Source of the DNA: Betaproteobacteria bacterium
GTDB lineage: Bacteria; Pseudomonadota; Gammaproteobacteria; Burkholderiales; Casimicrobiaceae
Length of the DNA: 64,000 nucleotides
Assembly: GCA_016861105.1 (NCBI GenBank)
Contig: BOKS01000003.1
Span: 186,001 to 250,000 of the forward strand
Direction of reading: 5' to 3'
Below the pieces are notes generated by a model. That model had not been told where the DNA came from. It saw only the letters and a list, made by a program, of their open reading frames with translations, and did no database searches. Positions within the stretch are counted from its first letter, which is position 1. Every line of letters begins with the position of its first letter. This document shows positions 9,656 to 19,524 of this stretch, in pieces. The translations under genes were made by a program, and so were the position numbers.

Positions 9656-9998
9656 GCTCCAGAAGACCGCCGTCTCCGCGCTCGAGGACATCAAGGCCCG
9701 CGACATCGCCGTCCTCGACGTCCGCAAGCTCACCAGCCTCTACGACACGCTCGTCATCGCCAGCGCCGACAGCAACCGGCAGGTGAAGGCGCTCGCCCGC
9801 CACGTCCGCGACAAGCTGAAGGAGGCGGGCGCCGACATCCTCGGCGTCGAGGGGGAGGACGGCGGCGAGTGGGTGCTGGTCGATGCGGGGGACATCGTCG
9901 TCCACATCATGCAGCCGGCGGTCCGCGCCTACTACAACCTCGAGGAGCTCTGGACGCCCCCCGCGGTCAAGCGCACGACCAAGGCGGCCGCCGCCTGA
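9645..9998 (+). CDS. rsfS: Ribosomal silencing factor RsfS
   Basis: The 117-residue protein of the RsfS/Iojap family binds uL14 on the 50S subunit and blocks joining to 30S under starvation. Visible blocks are ALEDIKARDIAVLDVRKLT, DTLVIASADSNRQVKALA and EGEDGGEWVLVDAGDIVVHI followed by YYNLEELW. The ATG at 9645 overlaps the nadD stop. A TTG further upstream (9612) is possible but would add a non-conserved leader. A short Lys/Thr/Ala tail ends the protein. Confidence 0.95.
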   Translation: MRLKLQKTAVSALEDIKARDIAVLDVRKLTSLYDTLVIASADSNRQVKALARHVRDKLKEAGADILGVEGEDGGEWVLVDAGDIVVHIMQPAVRAYYNLEELWTPPAVKRTTKAAAA

Positions 9999-10023
9999 CG
10001 CGCGCGGCGGCGCGCCGGCGCCG

Positions 10024-10491
10024 ATGAGGCTGCGGATCGTCGCCCTCGGCCAGCGGATGCCGGCGTGGGTGGACGCCGGCGTGGCCGACTACGCGCGGCG
10101 CCTGCCCCGCGACTGGAACTTCTCCGTCGTCGAGCTCAGGCCCGCGCCGCGCGGCCGGGGCCGCACTGTCGACCAGCTGCTCGCCGCCGAAGCCGAGGCG
10201 ATCGCCGCCGCCACGCGCGGCGCCACGCTGGTCGCGCTCGACGAGCGCGGGCTCCCGTGGACCACGCGGCAGCTCGCGCAGCGGCTCGCGCGCTGGCGCG
10301 ACGACGCCGCGGACGTCGCCTTCGCGATCGGCAGCGCCGACGGGCTCGCGGCGTCGGTCAAGGCGTCCGCCGCCGCGCAGGTCGCCGTCTCCGCGATGAC
10401 GCTCCCGCACGGGCTGGTGCGCGTGCTGCTCGCCGAGCAGCTCTACCGGGGCTACAGCCTCGCCGCCGGACACCCGTATCATCGCGAATAG
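10024..10491 (+). CDS. rlmH: 23S rRNA (pseudouridine1915-N3)-methyltransferase
   Basis: The 155-residue SPOUT-class enzyme methylates pseudouridine 1915 of 23S rRNA in helix 69. It opens MRLRIVALGQRMPAWV and contains LVALDERGLPWTTRQLAQ, FAIGSADGL and MTLPHGLVRVLLAEQLYRG followed by HPYHRE, the standard trefoil-knot motifs. The usual GGxxG SAM loop reads AIGSADGLAASV here, lacking the glycine pair before the Ala. It follows rsfS by 25 bases in the same unit. Confidence 0.95.
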   Translation: MRLRIVALGQRMPAWVDAGVADYARRLPRDWNFSVVELRPAPRGRGRTVDQLLAAEAEAIAAATRGATLVALDERGLPWTTRQLAQRLARWRDDAADVAFAIGSADGLAASVKASAAAQVAVSAMTLPHGLVRVLLAEQLYRGYSLAAGHPYHRE

Positions 10492-10575
10492 ACGAACGAA
10501 GGGCTCCGCGCCGGCCGCCTGCGCCCGGCGCGGCCGCCGCGTTCCCGACCACGACGACCACGGAGGCGTCCCCCG

Positions 10576-11178
10576 GTGATCTACCTCGCGTCGAAGAGCC
10601 CGCGCCGCCGCGAGCTGCTGCGCCAGCTCGGCGTGCCGTTCGAGGAGCTGCACCTGCGCGAGTCGCCCGGCCGGGCGCGCGACGTCCTCGAGGAGGCGGA
10701 GGACGGCGAGCCGCCGCAGCACTACGTCGAGCGCATCGCGCGCACGAAGGCGAGCGTCGGCTGGAAGCGGATGGAGCAGCGCCGGATGACGCCGCGCCCA
10801 GTGCTGGGCGCCGACACCGAGGTGGTGCTCGACGGCGAGGTGTTCGGCAAGCCGCGCGACGCCGCCCATGCCGCGCAGATGCTCGCGCGGCTGTCCGGCC
10901 GCACGCACGAGGTGCTGACCGGCGTGGCGATCCGCGCCGGCGAGCGCGTCGAGTTCGCGTTGAGCACCTCGCGCGTCAGCTTCCGCCCGCTCACGACCGA
11001 CGAGATCGCACGCTACGTCGCCACCGGCGAGGCGGCGGACAAGGCCGGCGCCTACGCGATCCAGGGCCGCGCCGCGGCATTCGTGGCGCGCCTCGAGGGA
11101 AGCTACTCCGGCGTGATGGGCCTCGCGCTCTTCGAGACCGCCGGCCTCCTCGCGCGAACGGGGTGGTGCGTGCCATGA
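10576..11178 (+). CDS. maf: Maf family nucleotide pyrophosphatase
   Basis: The 200-residue protein with a GTG start hydrolyses non-canonical or modified nucleoside triphosphates. It begins IYLASKSPRRRELLRQLGVP, the Maf N-terminal SxSPRR motif. VLGADTEVVLDGEVFGKP holds the catalytic Asp, and GKAGAYAIQG appears here as DKAGAYAIQGRAAAFV. SYSGVMGLALFET closes the domain. It sits between rlmH and rng, the usual order. Confidence 0.95.
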   Translation: MIYLASKSPRRRELLRQLGVPFEELHLRESPGRARDVLEEAEDGEPPQHYVERIARTKASVGWKRMEQRRMTPRPVLGADTEVVLDGEVFGKPRDAAHAAQMLARLSGRTHEVLTGVAIRAGERVEFALSTSRVSFRPLTTDEIARYVATGEAADKAGAYAIQGRAAAFVARLEGSYSGVMGLALFETAGLLARTGWCVP

Positions 11179-11254
11179 GCGGCGCCGGCGGCCGCGGGGA
11201 GCGGCCCGGTTCCGCCGCCGCCGCGAACGGTGCGCAGCAGCCGCCCCCACCCGC

Positions 11255-11341
11255 AACCAGGGTCAGACTCGAATTGCGCTGCGGCACCGCGAACGTCGAA
11301 TCCGGCCCCCGTTGCGGAAAACCGAGTCTGACCCTCGTTTC
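11255..11341. repeat. Inverted pair of the GGGTCAGACTC repeat between maf and rng
   Basis: A direct copy (AACCAGGGTCAGACTCGAAT, 11255-11274) faces an inverted copy (GAGTCTGACCCTCGTTTC, 11324-11341). About 50 bases lie between them, so a hairpin could form in the maf-rng message. The first copy is diverged in its AACGAG arm (AACCAG). Confidence 0.85.
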
Positions 11342-11364
11342 GATGCATCCGGCGTCCGCCCCCG

Positions 11365-12822
<1,458 letters not shown>

Positions 12823-14132
12823 CAGCTTGATGCGAAACGCGTCATCGGTTTCGCGGTGAGAACGTTGAGTGGGGAAGCCAACGGAACGGGGCTGAACGTA
12901 TGCGCGGGCAATTGGATCCCCAGTCGTCGATGTTCGTGTACTTCTCCCCGGAGTCGCGGGTGCCGGCCGAGCATCCGTTGCGGCGGGTCAAGGCGTTGGC
13001 CGACGCGGTGCTGGGCTCGATGAACGCCGAGTTCGACCGGCTGTATGCGAGCACCGGACGCCCGTCGATCCCGCCGGAGCGGCTGCTCAAGGCGAGCCTT
13101 CTGATTGCGCTGTACTCGGTGCGCTCGGATCGGATGTTCTGCGAGATGCTCGACTACAACATCCTGTTCCGCTGGTTCCTCGACATGAGCCTGGACGAGC
13201 GCGGGCTGGACCAATCGGCGTTCTCGCGGCTGCGCAGCCGCCTGGCCGGGGAGGAGACGGCCCAGCGCTTCTTCGACGCGGTGGTGCGGGAGGCGCGGCA
13301 GCTGAACCTGCTCTCCGACGAGCACTTCACCGTGGACGGCACGCTGATCGAGGCCTGGGCGTCGGTGGCCAAGAGCGTGCAACCCAAGGACGGTCCGCCG
13401 CCTCCAGGAGGCGGGCGGGACGCGCAGGGGATGGTCGACTTTCGCGGCCAGCGGCGCAGCAACGACACCCACGAATCGAAGACCGACCCGGATGCGCGTC
13501 TGGCGCGCAAGGGTCCGGGCAAGGAGACGCGGCTGTACTACGGTGGCCACGCGCTCATGGAGAACCGCCACGGCCTGTGTGTCGACATCCTCGTCGCCGA
13601 CGCCCTGACCAAGGAGACGACGGCGGCCCGCCAGATGCTGGAACGACAGTGCCGCAAGCGGCTGCGCCCGGCCAGCGTTGGCGCCGACAAGGGCTACCAC
13701 CACCGCGACTTCGTCGAGCACCTGCGCGAGAAGGGCATCGCGCCGCACATCGCCCAGATCACCGGGCGCCGCATGCCAGGGCTGCTCGACGGCCGTACCA
13801 CCCGCCACGAGAGCTACCAGATCAGTCAGCGCAAGCGCAAGCGGGTCGAGGAGATCTTCGGCTGGATGAAGATGTATGGCGGGCTGCGGCGGACGTTGGC
13901 ACGCGGCATCGAGCGCGTGCAGATGCATGCCTACCTCGTCGCATCGGCCTACAACCTGCTGCGCATTAGCCGGCTGCGGCCGGCGACGGGCTAAATGCGT
14001 CCAGAGAACGCCCAGATGACGCAACTGACGGAACGAATCGCACCCGACGGCCGAATTTCCGGCCCACGCTGACGACATGAAGCTTCCGCAAGTCATCATG
14101 ATCGCCATTTCGCGCTGTTTCCCATCAGGCTG
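12823..14132 (+). mobile_element. IS5-superfamily insertion sequence with CTAG target duplication
   Basis: The element is 1310 bp. The left end reads CAGCTTGATGCGAAAC (12823-12838), and the reverse complement of the right end (14117-14132) reads CAGCCTGATGGGAAAC, so the two match at 14 of 16 positions. CTAG flanks both sides (12819-12822 and 14133-14136). This is consistent with a 4-bp duplication of the YTAR type used by IS5-group elements. Because CTAG is also palindromic, it could instead be counted as part of the ends. One transposase fills the element. Confidence 0.88.
12900..13994 (+). CDS. IS5/IS1182-type DDE transposase
   Basis: The 364-residue transposase appears full length. The N-terminal part (FVYFSPESRVPAEHPLRRVK, PSIPPERLLKASLLIALYSV) is typical of the large IS5-type transposases. 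Candidate catalytic acids are the Asp in HFTVDGTLIEAWAS (about residue 147), the Asp in VGADKGYHHRDF (about 263) and the Glu in KRVEEIFGWMKMYGG (about 319). No frameshift is seen, so it may be active. Codon use looks slightly less GC-extreme than that of the neighbouring genes. Confidence 0.92.
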   Translation: MRGQLDPQSSMFVYFSPESRVPAEHPLRRVKALADAVLGSMNAEFDRLYASTGRPSIPPERLLKASLLIALYSVRSDRMFCEMLDYNILFRWFLDMSLDERGLDQSAFSRLRSRLAGEETAQRFFDAVVREARQLNLLSDEHFTVDGTLIEAWASVAKSVQPKDGPPPPGGGRDAQGMVDFRGQRRSNDTHESKTDPDARLARKGPGKETRLYYGGHALMENRHGLCVDILVADALTKETTAARQMLERQCRKRLRPASVGADKGYHHRDFVEHLREKGIAPHIAQITGRRMPGLLDGRTTRHESYQISQRKRKRVEEIFGWMKMYGGLRRTLARGIERVQMHAYLVASAYNLLRISRLRPATG

Positions 14133-14162
14133 CTAGGCCGGCCGCGCTCGCGGGTCGCGGTC

Positions 14163-15347
14163 CTAGACGTCGACCCGGTAGCGCGCGACGAGCGCCGGGT
14201 CGGGATCGAAGCCCAGCCCCGGTGCGTCGCCGAGGTCAAGGCGGCCGGCACGCAGCGGCGCGGCCAGCATCGCGTCGCGCGCCGGGTTGTGGCTGACCGG
14301 CCACTCGAGCAGCCCGTCGGGCGCGTTGCTCGCCGCAAGCAGATGCGCCGCGGCGAGCACGCCGGGCGCGCCGGCGAAGATGTGCGGGCAGAAGCGCCGA
14401 CCCGCGGCGACGATGCGTGCCGCGAGCGGCACGCATCCGGAGAAGCCCCCCCACTTGGTGGGGTCCGGCTGCAGCACGCCGAGCACTCGCTCGTCGAGCG
14501 CGGCGTCGAAGGCGGCCGCGGTGACCATGTTCTCGCCACCGGCGAGCTTCATGGGGGCGGCCGCGGCGAGGCGGCGCCACAGGACGGGCGGCGCATCGAC
14601 CGGCAGCGGCTCCTCGAGCCAGGCGAGCCCGGCCTCGGCCAGCGCGGCCACGCCGTCCACGGCGCAGGACGGCTGCCACGACGCGTTGAGGTCGAGCATC
14701 AGCTCGAAGTCGGTGCCGTGCCGCTCGCGGACCGGCCGGACGACGGCGAGGTGCTCGTCCACGCCGCCGGTCGAGCGCAGCTTGACCGCGCGCACGCCGT
14801 CGGCGAGGCACGCGCCGACGCGCTCGAGGGCGGGCTCGCCGCGGCCGATGCTCGCGTAGACGGCGACGTCGCCGTGCGCCCCGCCGAGCCAGCGCCACAG
14901 CGGCTGTCCCGCCCGGCGGGCGGCGATGTCCCACGCCGCGATGTCGATGCCCGCGACGACCGCGGCGATCGGCCCGGGCTCCCCGGCCTGCAGGCGCAGC
15001 GTGTCGCTCGCGGTGGTCAGCGCCTTCCACAGGTCGGCGGGCGAGCCGTACGCCTGCCCGACCGCGAGCGGGCGGAACACGTCGCGCAGCAGGCGCGCGC
15101 GGTGATGCATGCCGAAGCGCGGGAACTGGCACCAGATCTCGCCCCAGCCGACGACGCCGTCGTCGTCGGTGGCGCGCACCAGCAGCGCGACGGCGTCGGC
15201 GACCACGCCCATCGGCGTGCGCACCGCCGCCGGCAGCGGCATCGCGAGCGCCACCGCGTCGAGGTCGCGCAGGCGCAGCGGGGCCGCCGGCGACGGGACG
15301 TCGCGCCCGCGCGCGGCGACGGCGGCGGAGGGGGGGCTGCGGGTCAT
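14163..15347 (-). CDS. Mandelate racemase/muconate lactonizing enzyme family protein
   Basis: The 394-residue enolase-superfamily protein should abstract a proton alpha to a carboxylate using Mg2+. AVKLRST carries the KxR-type base near residue 205. LMLDLNASW (about 230) and LEEPLPVD (about 255) hold the first two metal ligands, and GGENM (about 285) the third. FCPHIFAGAPGVLAAAHL near the C terminus matches the region of the His base. An acid-sugar dehydratase is a reasonable guess but the substrate is open. It is divergent from a LysR gene, its likely regulator. Confidence 0.85.
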   Translation of the reverse strand: MTRSPPSAAVAARGRDVPSPAAPLRLRDLDAVALAMPLPAAVRTPMGVVADAVALLVRATDDDGVVGWGEIWCQFPRFGMHHRARLLRDVFRPLAVGQAYGSPADLWKALTTASDTLRLQAGEPGPIAAVVAGIDIAAWDIAARRAGQPLWRWLGGAHGDVAVYASIGRGEPALERVGACLADGVRAVKLRSTGGVDEHLAVVRPVRERHGTDFELMLDLNASWQPSCAVDGVAALAEAGLAWLEEPLPVDAPPVLWRRLAAAAPMKLAGGENMVTAAAFDAALDERVLGVLQPDPTKWGGFSGCVPLAARIVAAGRRFCPHIFAGAPGVLAAAHLLAASNAPDGLLEWPVSHNPARDAMLAAPLRAGRLDLGDAPGLGFDPDPALVARYRVDV

Positions 15348-15432
15348 GGCGGAAGGCGCACCGCGCCGCGCGCCGGAGCGCCCGCGGACCGCCGTGCGCG
15401 ATTGTGCTTGGCGCCGCCCATCAGCCACAATC

Positions 15433-15445
15433 ATCAATTCCTGAT
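15433..15445. promoter_or_regulatory. Candidate LysR operator in the divergent intergenic region
   Basis: ATCA-ATTCC-TGAT is a short perfect palindrome in the 117-bp gap between the enolase-family gene and the LysR gene. Further CATCA and TGATC repeats flank it. The position is right for a LysR box serving both promoters. Assignment is by position and symmetry only. Confidence 0.35.
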
Positions 15446-15464
15446 CGACTCATCAGCCCACCGT

Positions 15465-16508
15465 ATGGCGCGAAGGACCTCCGCTCCCCGCACCAGCGCA
15501 CGGCCGCGCCGGAGCGCCGACGCGCCGCCGACGCCGGCGTCGGCGTACCGCCTCGACCGCCTGCGCGTGCGGCACGTCCGGCTGCTCGACCTGATCGCCA
15601 GCGGCGGGTCGCTCGGCAACGCCGCGCGGGCGCTGAAGGTCAGCCAGCCGGCGGCGACGCTGCTGCTGCGCGAACTGGAGGAGGTCGTCGGCGCCGCGCT
15701 GGTGGCGCGAAGCGCACGGGGCTGCCGGCTCACCGCCGCCGGGCAGCGCGCGCTCGACCGGCTGCGCGTGGCGCTCGCGTCCGTCGACCGGGCGATCGAG
15801 GCGGCGCGCAGCGCCGGCGACGTCCCGCTGCTGCGGCTCGGCTGCGTGCAGCTCGCCGGCGTCGCGCACCTTCCGGAGGCGCTCGCCCGGCTCGAGCGTC
15901 GCGGGACGCTCGGACGCATCCACGTCGAGGAGGGCCGCGCGAGCGACCTGCTCGCGCGGCTGGGCGCGGGCGAGCTGGACTGCGTCGTGGGCTGGGTGGA
16001 CGAGTCCACGACGCACGCGCTGCCGGTCGAGACGCTGTCGATCCACCCGCTCGCGTACGGGCGCATGCAGGTCGTCGCGGCGCCGCGCCATCCGCTGGCG
16101 GCACGGCGGCAGGTGAGCGTGGCGGAGCTCGTCGACGCGCGCTGGATCGTCGCGCGCCGCGGATCGCGCACGCACGACGCGTTCGTGCGGCTGTTCCTGG
16201 ACCGGGGCCTGCCCGCCCCCGTGGCGGCCGTCGAGTGCTCCGCGCTGCACACCGCGCTGCATCTGGTCGCCCGCACCCGGTTGCTCGCGATGGCGCCCGA
16301 CGTCGTCGTCGCGGGCTATGCGCGGCAGGGACTGCTGGTGCCGCTCGCGGGACCCGAGCTGCAGCGCGACGCGAGCCCGGTCTGCGTGATCACGCGCCGC
16401 GACAGCGAAGCGTTGCCGGTCGTGCGCGACCTGGTCGACGCGCTGCTTGCCGCCGGCGGGCGCCGTGCTCCCGCGCCGGTCCGCCGCGCCCGCACGCCCC
16501 CGGCGTGA
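15465..16508 (+). CDS. LysR family transcriptional regulator
   Basis: The 347-residue regulator has an Arg/Ala/Pro-rich leader of about 25 residues. The winged HTH follows (RHVRLLDLIASGGSLGNAAR, then LKVSQPAATLLLRELEEVVG). The effector domain runs from about residue 125 to 320 (LRLGCVQLAGVAHLPEALAR at its start). It faces the enolase-superfamily gene and probably controls it in response to that enzyme's substrate. The tail is Pro/Arg-rich. Confidence 0.9.
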   Translation: MARRTSAPRTSARPRRSADAPPTPASAYRLDRLRVRHVRLLDLIASGGSLGNAARALKVSQPAATLLLRELEEVVGAALVARSARGCRLTAAGQRALDRLRVALASVDRAIEAARSAGDVPLLRLGCVQLAGVAHLPEALARLERRGTLGRIHVEEGRASDLLARLGAGELDCVVGWVDESTTHALPVETLSIHPLAYGRMQVVAAPRHPLAARRQVSVAELVDARWIVARRGSRTHDAFVRLFLDRGLPAPVAAVECSALHTALHLVARTRLLAMAPDVVVAGYARQGLLVPLAGPELQRDASPVCVITRRDSEALPVVRDLVDALLAAGGRRAPAPVRRARTPPA

Positions 16509-16534
16509 CGGACGTTGCCGCACAATGGCGACCG

Positions 16535-17638
16535 ATGGAACCCGCTCCCCGGCAATCGATCCGCTTCTGCCGCAGCGCCGACGGCGTGCAGATCGCGTAT
16601 GCCGTCTCGGGCAGCGGCCCGGTGCTGGTGCGGCCCGCGCACTGGATGAGCCACCTGCAGCACGACTGGGAGAGCCCGGTGTGGCACGACTTCCTCGCCG
16701 AGCTCTCGCGGCACTTCACGCTGCTGCGCTACGATCCGCGCGGCTGCGGGCTGTCCGACCGCGACGTCGAGCACTACTCGATCGAGGCGTGGGTGCGCGA
16801 CCTCGAGGCGGTCGTCGACAGCGCCGGCATCGACCGCTTCTCGATCCTCGGCGTGTCGCAGGGCGGCCCCATCGGCATCGCCTACGCCGTGGCGCACCCC
16901 GGGCGCGTCGCGCGCATGGCGATCTACGGCGCATACGCGCGCGGCCGCCGGCACCGCCACGGCACGCGCGAAGCCGAGGAGGTCGACGCGCTCATCCAGC
17001 TGATCCGCGTCGGCTGGGGGCGCGACACCCCGGTGTACCGCCAGCTCTTCGCGATGCTGTTCATGCCCTCCGCGACGCCCGAGCGCCTGCGCGAGTTCGC
17101 CGAGCTCCAGCGGCTGTCGACGTCGGGCGAGAACGCGGCGCGCATCGTCGAGGCCCTCGCCACGATCGACGTGCAGCCGCTGTGCCCGCGCGTGCGCTGC
17201 CCCACGCTCGTGATGCACAGCCGCGGCGACACCAACGTCGCGTTCGAGGAAGGCCGCCGGCTCGCCGCCCTGATTCCCGGCGCCCGGCTGCTGCCGCTGG
17301 AAACGGACAACCACATCCTGGTGAGCGGCGAACCCGCGTGGGTGCAGTTCATGGACGCCTTGCGCGAGTTCGCCGGCGCCGCCGACGCGCTCCCGCCCCC
17401 GGGGGGATCCGCCGCGGACGCGCTCCGCGAGCTCTCCGAGCGCGAGCGCGAGGTCCTGGGGCTCGTCGCGCAGGGGCTCGCCAACGCCGAGATCGCGCAG
17501 CGCCTGTCGCGCAGCGAGAAGACGATCCGCAACCACGTGACCAACATCTTCGACAAGCTCGGCGTGTCGAGCCGTCCCCAGGCGATCGTGCTCGCGCGCG
17601 AGGCGGGCCTCGGGCGGCGCGCACCGGACGGACGTTAG
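16535..17638 (+). CDS. Alpha/beta hydrolase fused to a LuxR-type HTH domain
   Basis: The 367-residue protein has two parts. Residues 1-285 form an alpha/beta hydrolase with the nucleophile elbow LGVSQGGPIG (Ser near 110), an acid in HSRGDTNVAFEEG and a His in DNHILVSG. Residues 300-360 are a LuxR HTH: LSEREREVLGLVAQGLANAE, IAQRLSRSEKTIRNHVTNIF and DKLGVSSR. The hydrolase may act as the sensor, binding or cleaving an effector, with the HTH switching transcription. That is inference; the catalytic triad looks complete. Confidence 0.9.
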   Translation: MEPAPRQSIRFCRSADGVQIAYAVSGSGPVLVRPAHWMSHLQHDWESPVWHDFLAELSRHFTLLRYDPRGCGLSDRDVEHYSIEAWVRDLEAVVDSAGIDRFSILGVSQGGPIGIAYAVAHPGRVARMAIYGAYARGRRHRHGTREAEEVDALIQLIRVGWGRDTPVYRQLFAMLFMPSATPERLREFAELQRLSTSGENAARIVEALATIDVQPLCPRVRCPTLVMHSRGDTNVAFEEGRRLAALIPGARLLPLETDNHILVSGEPAWVQFMDALREFAGAADALPPPGGSAADALRELSEREREVLGLVAQGLANAEIAQRLSRSEKTIRNHVTNIFDKLGVSSRPQAIVLAREAGLGRRAPDGR

Positions 17639-17865
17639 GCCCTCCGGCGGCGCGTGTCGTGGCCGGCGAAGAGCGCGTCGATCGTCTCGTCCACCCACGC
17701 CTGCAGCGCGGCCGGCGACGCCGCGCGCGCCTGCGCGCGCCGATCGGCGGGCGCACCGCACTGTGCCGCGGCGAGCCCCTCGACGAACAGCGCGCGGAAC
17801 AGCGCGTCCGGGGCGGGGGCGGCGGTCGGCGGCGACGGGCGACGTGCGGTGGCGTGGCTGGTCAT
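17635..17865 (-). CDS. Small hypothetical protein, convergent with the hydrolase-LuxR gene
   Basis: A 76-residue reading frame with no family I recognise. The middle (APDALFRALFVEGLAAAQ, PAALQAWVDETIDALFAGHD) looks like two amphipathic helices, and codon choice is G/C-rich at third positions. It overlaps the stop of the upstream gene by four bases. It may be real, but a chance frame in GC-rich DNA is possible. No obvious ribosome binding site is seen. Confidence 0.4.
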   Translation of the reverse strand: MTSHATARRPSPPTAAPAPDALFRALFVEGLAAAQCGAPADRRAQARAASPAALQAWVDETIDALFAGHDTRRRRA

Positions 17866-18101
17866 GGGGTGCTTGGGTGCTGCGCGCGGCGCCGGAAGAC
17901 CGCAGCGCATGGACGCCATTGGACCGCAAGCTGCCACCGGGCGTCATGAGGCAGCGGTCTCGTCCGGACGTCGCCGCGGCCCCTCGGCGGGCCGCGTCCC
18001 GGGACGCGCGTCCCGGCGGCCAGCCCGAAGACAGGTAGGATGCGGCGGAGATCGCGGGTCCCCGGCACGGGCCGCGGGACGCGACACGGTGGGGGCGGCG
18101 C
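17866..18101. other. Non-coding gap before the esterase gene
   Basis: About 236 bases without a convincing gene. It contains a perfect palindrome, GCGTCCCGGGACGC (17994-18007), within a GC-rich stretch. It may hold the promoter of the esterase gene that starts at 18102. Nothing else is recognisable. Confidence 0.4.
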
Positions 18102-19100
18102 GTGGCCGAGCGGTCGTGGTGGGCGCGCCTGCGGGGCCGGCTGCGGGCGTGGAGGGGCGGGCCGGCGCCCGGGCGCTGGCACGAAGGCCGCGCCTTCGCG
18201 TGGCGGGGGCTGGTCGGCTGGCGCCCCTGGGTCTTCCCGCGCCGCCGCTACCGCGTCTACGTCCCCCGTGGCTGGTCGCGCGACGTTCGCGCGCCGCTCG
18301 TCGTGCTGCTCCACGGTTGCCGGCAGACGGCCGCGGACCTCGCCGCCGGGACGCGCATCGTCCGGGCGGCTGACGACGCCGGCGCGCTGCTGCTGATGCC
18401 CGACCAGAAGGACGCCGCGAACCCGTGGCGCTGCTGGAACTGGTTCGACGGCTGCACCGCCGCCGGCAGGGGCGAGGCCGCGATCGTCGCGGCGATCATC
18501 CGCCGGACGGTGCGGCGATGCGACGCGGACCCGGACCGGGTGGTGGCGGCAGGGCTCTCCTCGGGCGCCGCGCTCGCCGCAGTGCTCGGCGTGCGCTACC
18601 CGTCGCTCGTGCGCGGCGTGTTCGCGCACTCCGGGCTCGCCTGCGGAGCGGCGGCGTCGCCGCTCACCGCGATCACGGTCATGCGCCGCGGCCCGGACGT
18701 CGACGTCGCGGCGATCGCGCGGGCGGCGCGCGCGGCCGCCGCGGGCGACGTCGAGGTGCCGCTGGTCGTCGTGCACGGAACGGCCGACGACGTCGTCGCG
18801 CGCCTCAACGCGGACGCGCTCGCCCGGCAGTATCTCGCGCTCAACGGCGTCGACGTCCCGCCGGGTGCCGCGACCACGCTGCCGCCGCCGGACGCGGCCG
18901 TACGCGACGAGGCCGCACCGCTGCGCACGGTGCGCACGCGTGCCTGGCGGCGCGGGGGCAGGACGCTCGTGCGGATCGTCGAGGTCGACGACCTCGCGCA
19001 CGCGTGGAGCGGCGGCGATCCTGCGCTGCCGTTCCACGACGGCGCGCCGCCGGACGCGACCGCGCTGCTGGTCGACTGGGCGGTCGCGGGCGCGCGGTAA
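18102..19100 (+). CDS. PHB depolymerase-family esterase
   Basis: The 332-residue protein with a GTG start resembles the LpqC/PhaZ esterase family. YRVYVPRGW and LVVLLHGCRQTAADLAAGTR (oxyanion region, about residue 72), then PWRCWNWFDG, precede the nucleophile motif VVAAGLSSGAALAAVLG (Ser about 150). VVHGTADDVV and LAHAWSGG supply the Asp and His. There is an Arg/Trp-rich N terminus but no clear signal peptide, so a cytoplasmic role or non-classical export is open. Substrates may be polyhydroxybutyrate or other esters. Confidence 0.87.
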   Translation: MAERSWWARLRGRLRAWRGGPAPGRWHEGRAFAWRGLVGWRPWVFPRRRYRVYVPRGWSRDVRAPLVVLLHGCRQTAADLAAGTRIVRAADDAGALLLMPDQKDAANPWRCWNWFDGCTAAGRGEAAIVAAIIRRTVRRCDADPDRVVAAGLSSGAALAAVLGVRYPSLVRGVFAHSGLACGAAASPLTAITVMRRGPDVDVAAIARAARAAAAGDVEVPLVVVHGTADDVVARLNADALARQYLALNGVDVPPGAATTLPPPDAAVRDEAAPLRTVRTRAWRRGGRTLVRIVEVDDLAHAWSGGDPALPFHDGAPPDATALLVDWAVAGAR

Positions 19101-19128
19101 CATGGCCGTCCGGCACGAGGAGGCGTCG

Positions 19129-19524
19129 ATGGCGATCACCGGCATGAACCACTTCACGGTCCTGACCGACGACGTGCCGGGTACCGTGGCGTTCTACCGC
19201 TCCGCGATCGGACTGGTCCCCGGCCCGCGGCCCGACCTCGGCTTTCCCGGCGCGTGGCTCTACGCGGACGACGCGGCGGTCCTGCACGTCGTCGGCGACC
19301 GCCCGCGGGAGCAGCTGCGGCCCGGCGTCATCGACCACATGGCGTTCTCGGCGAAGGGCCTCGGCGACACGCTGGAGCGGCTCGACCGTCTCGGCGTGCA
19401 CTACGCGCACCGCCGGCAGGCCGGCGCCGGCACCTGGCAGGTGTTCTTCTTCGATCCCAACGGCGCGCGCGTCGAGCTCGACTTCGATCCCGCCGAGCCC
19501 GACCCGCGCGCCGGGCGGACGTGA
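19129..19524 (+). CDS. VOC (glyoxalase/bleomycin resistance) family protein
   Basis: The 131-residue protein folds as one vicinal-oxygen-chelate unit pair. Candidate metal ligands are His in MNHFTVLTDDVPGTVAFYR and in IDHMAFSAKG, and Glu in DPNGARVELDFDP. The start at 19129 was chosen because GAGGAGG precedes it at good spacing; an ATG at 19102 would add nine residues. The stop overlaps the next start as GTGA, so the two VOC genes are probably co-translated. The substrate is unknown. Confidence 0.88.
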   Translation: MAITGMNHFTVLTDDVPGTVAFYRSAIGLVPGPRPDLGFPGAWLYADDAAVLHVVGDRPREQLRPGVIDHMAFSAKGLGDTLERLDRLGVHYAHRRQAGAGTWQVFFFDPNGARVELDFDPAEPDPRAGRT

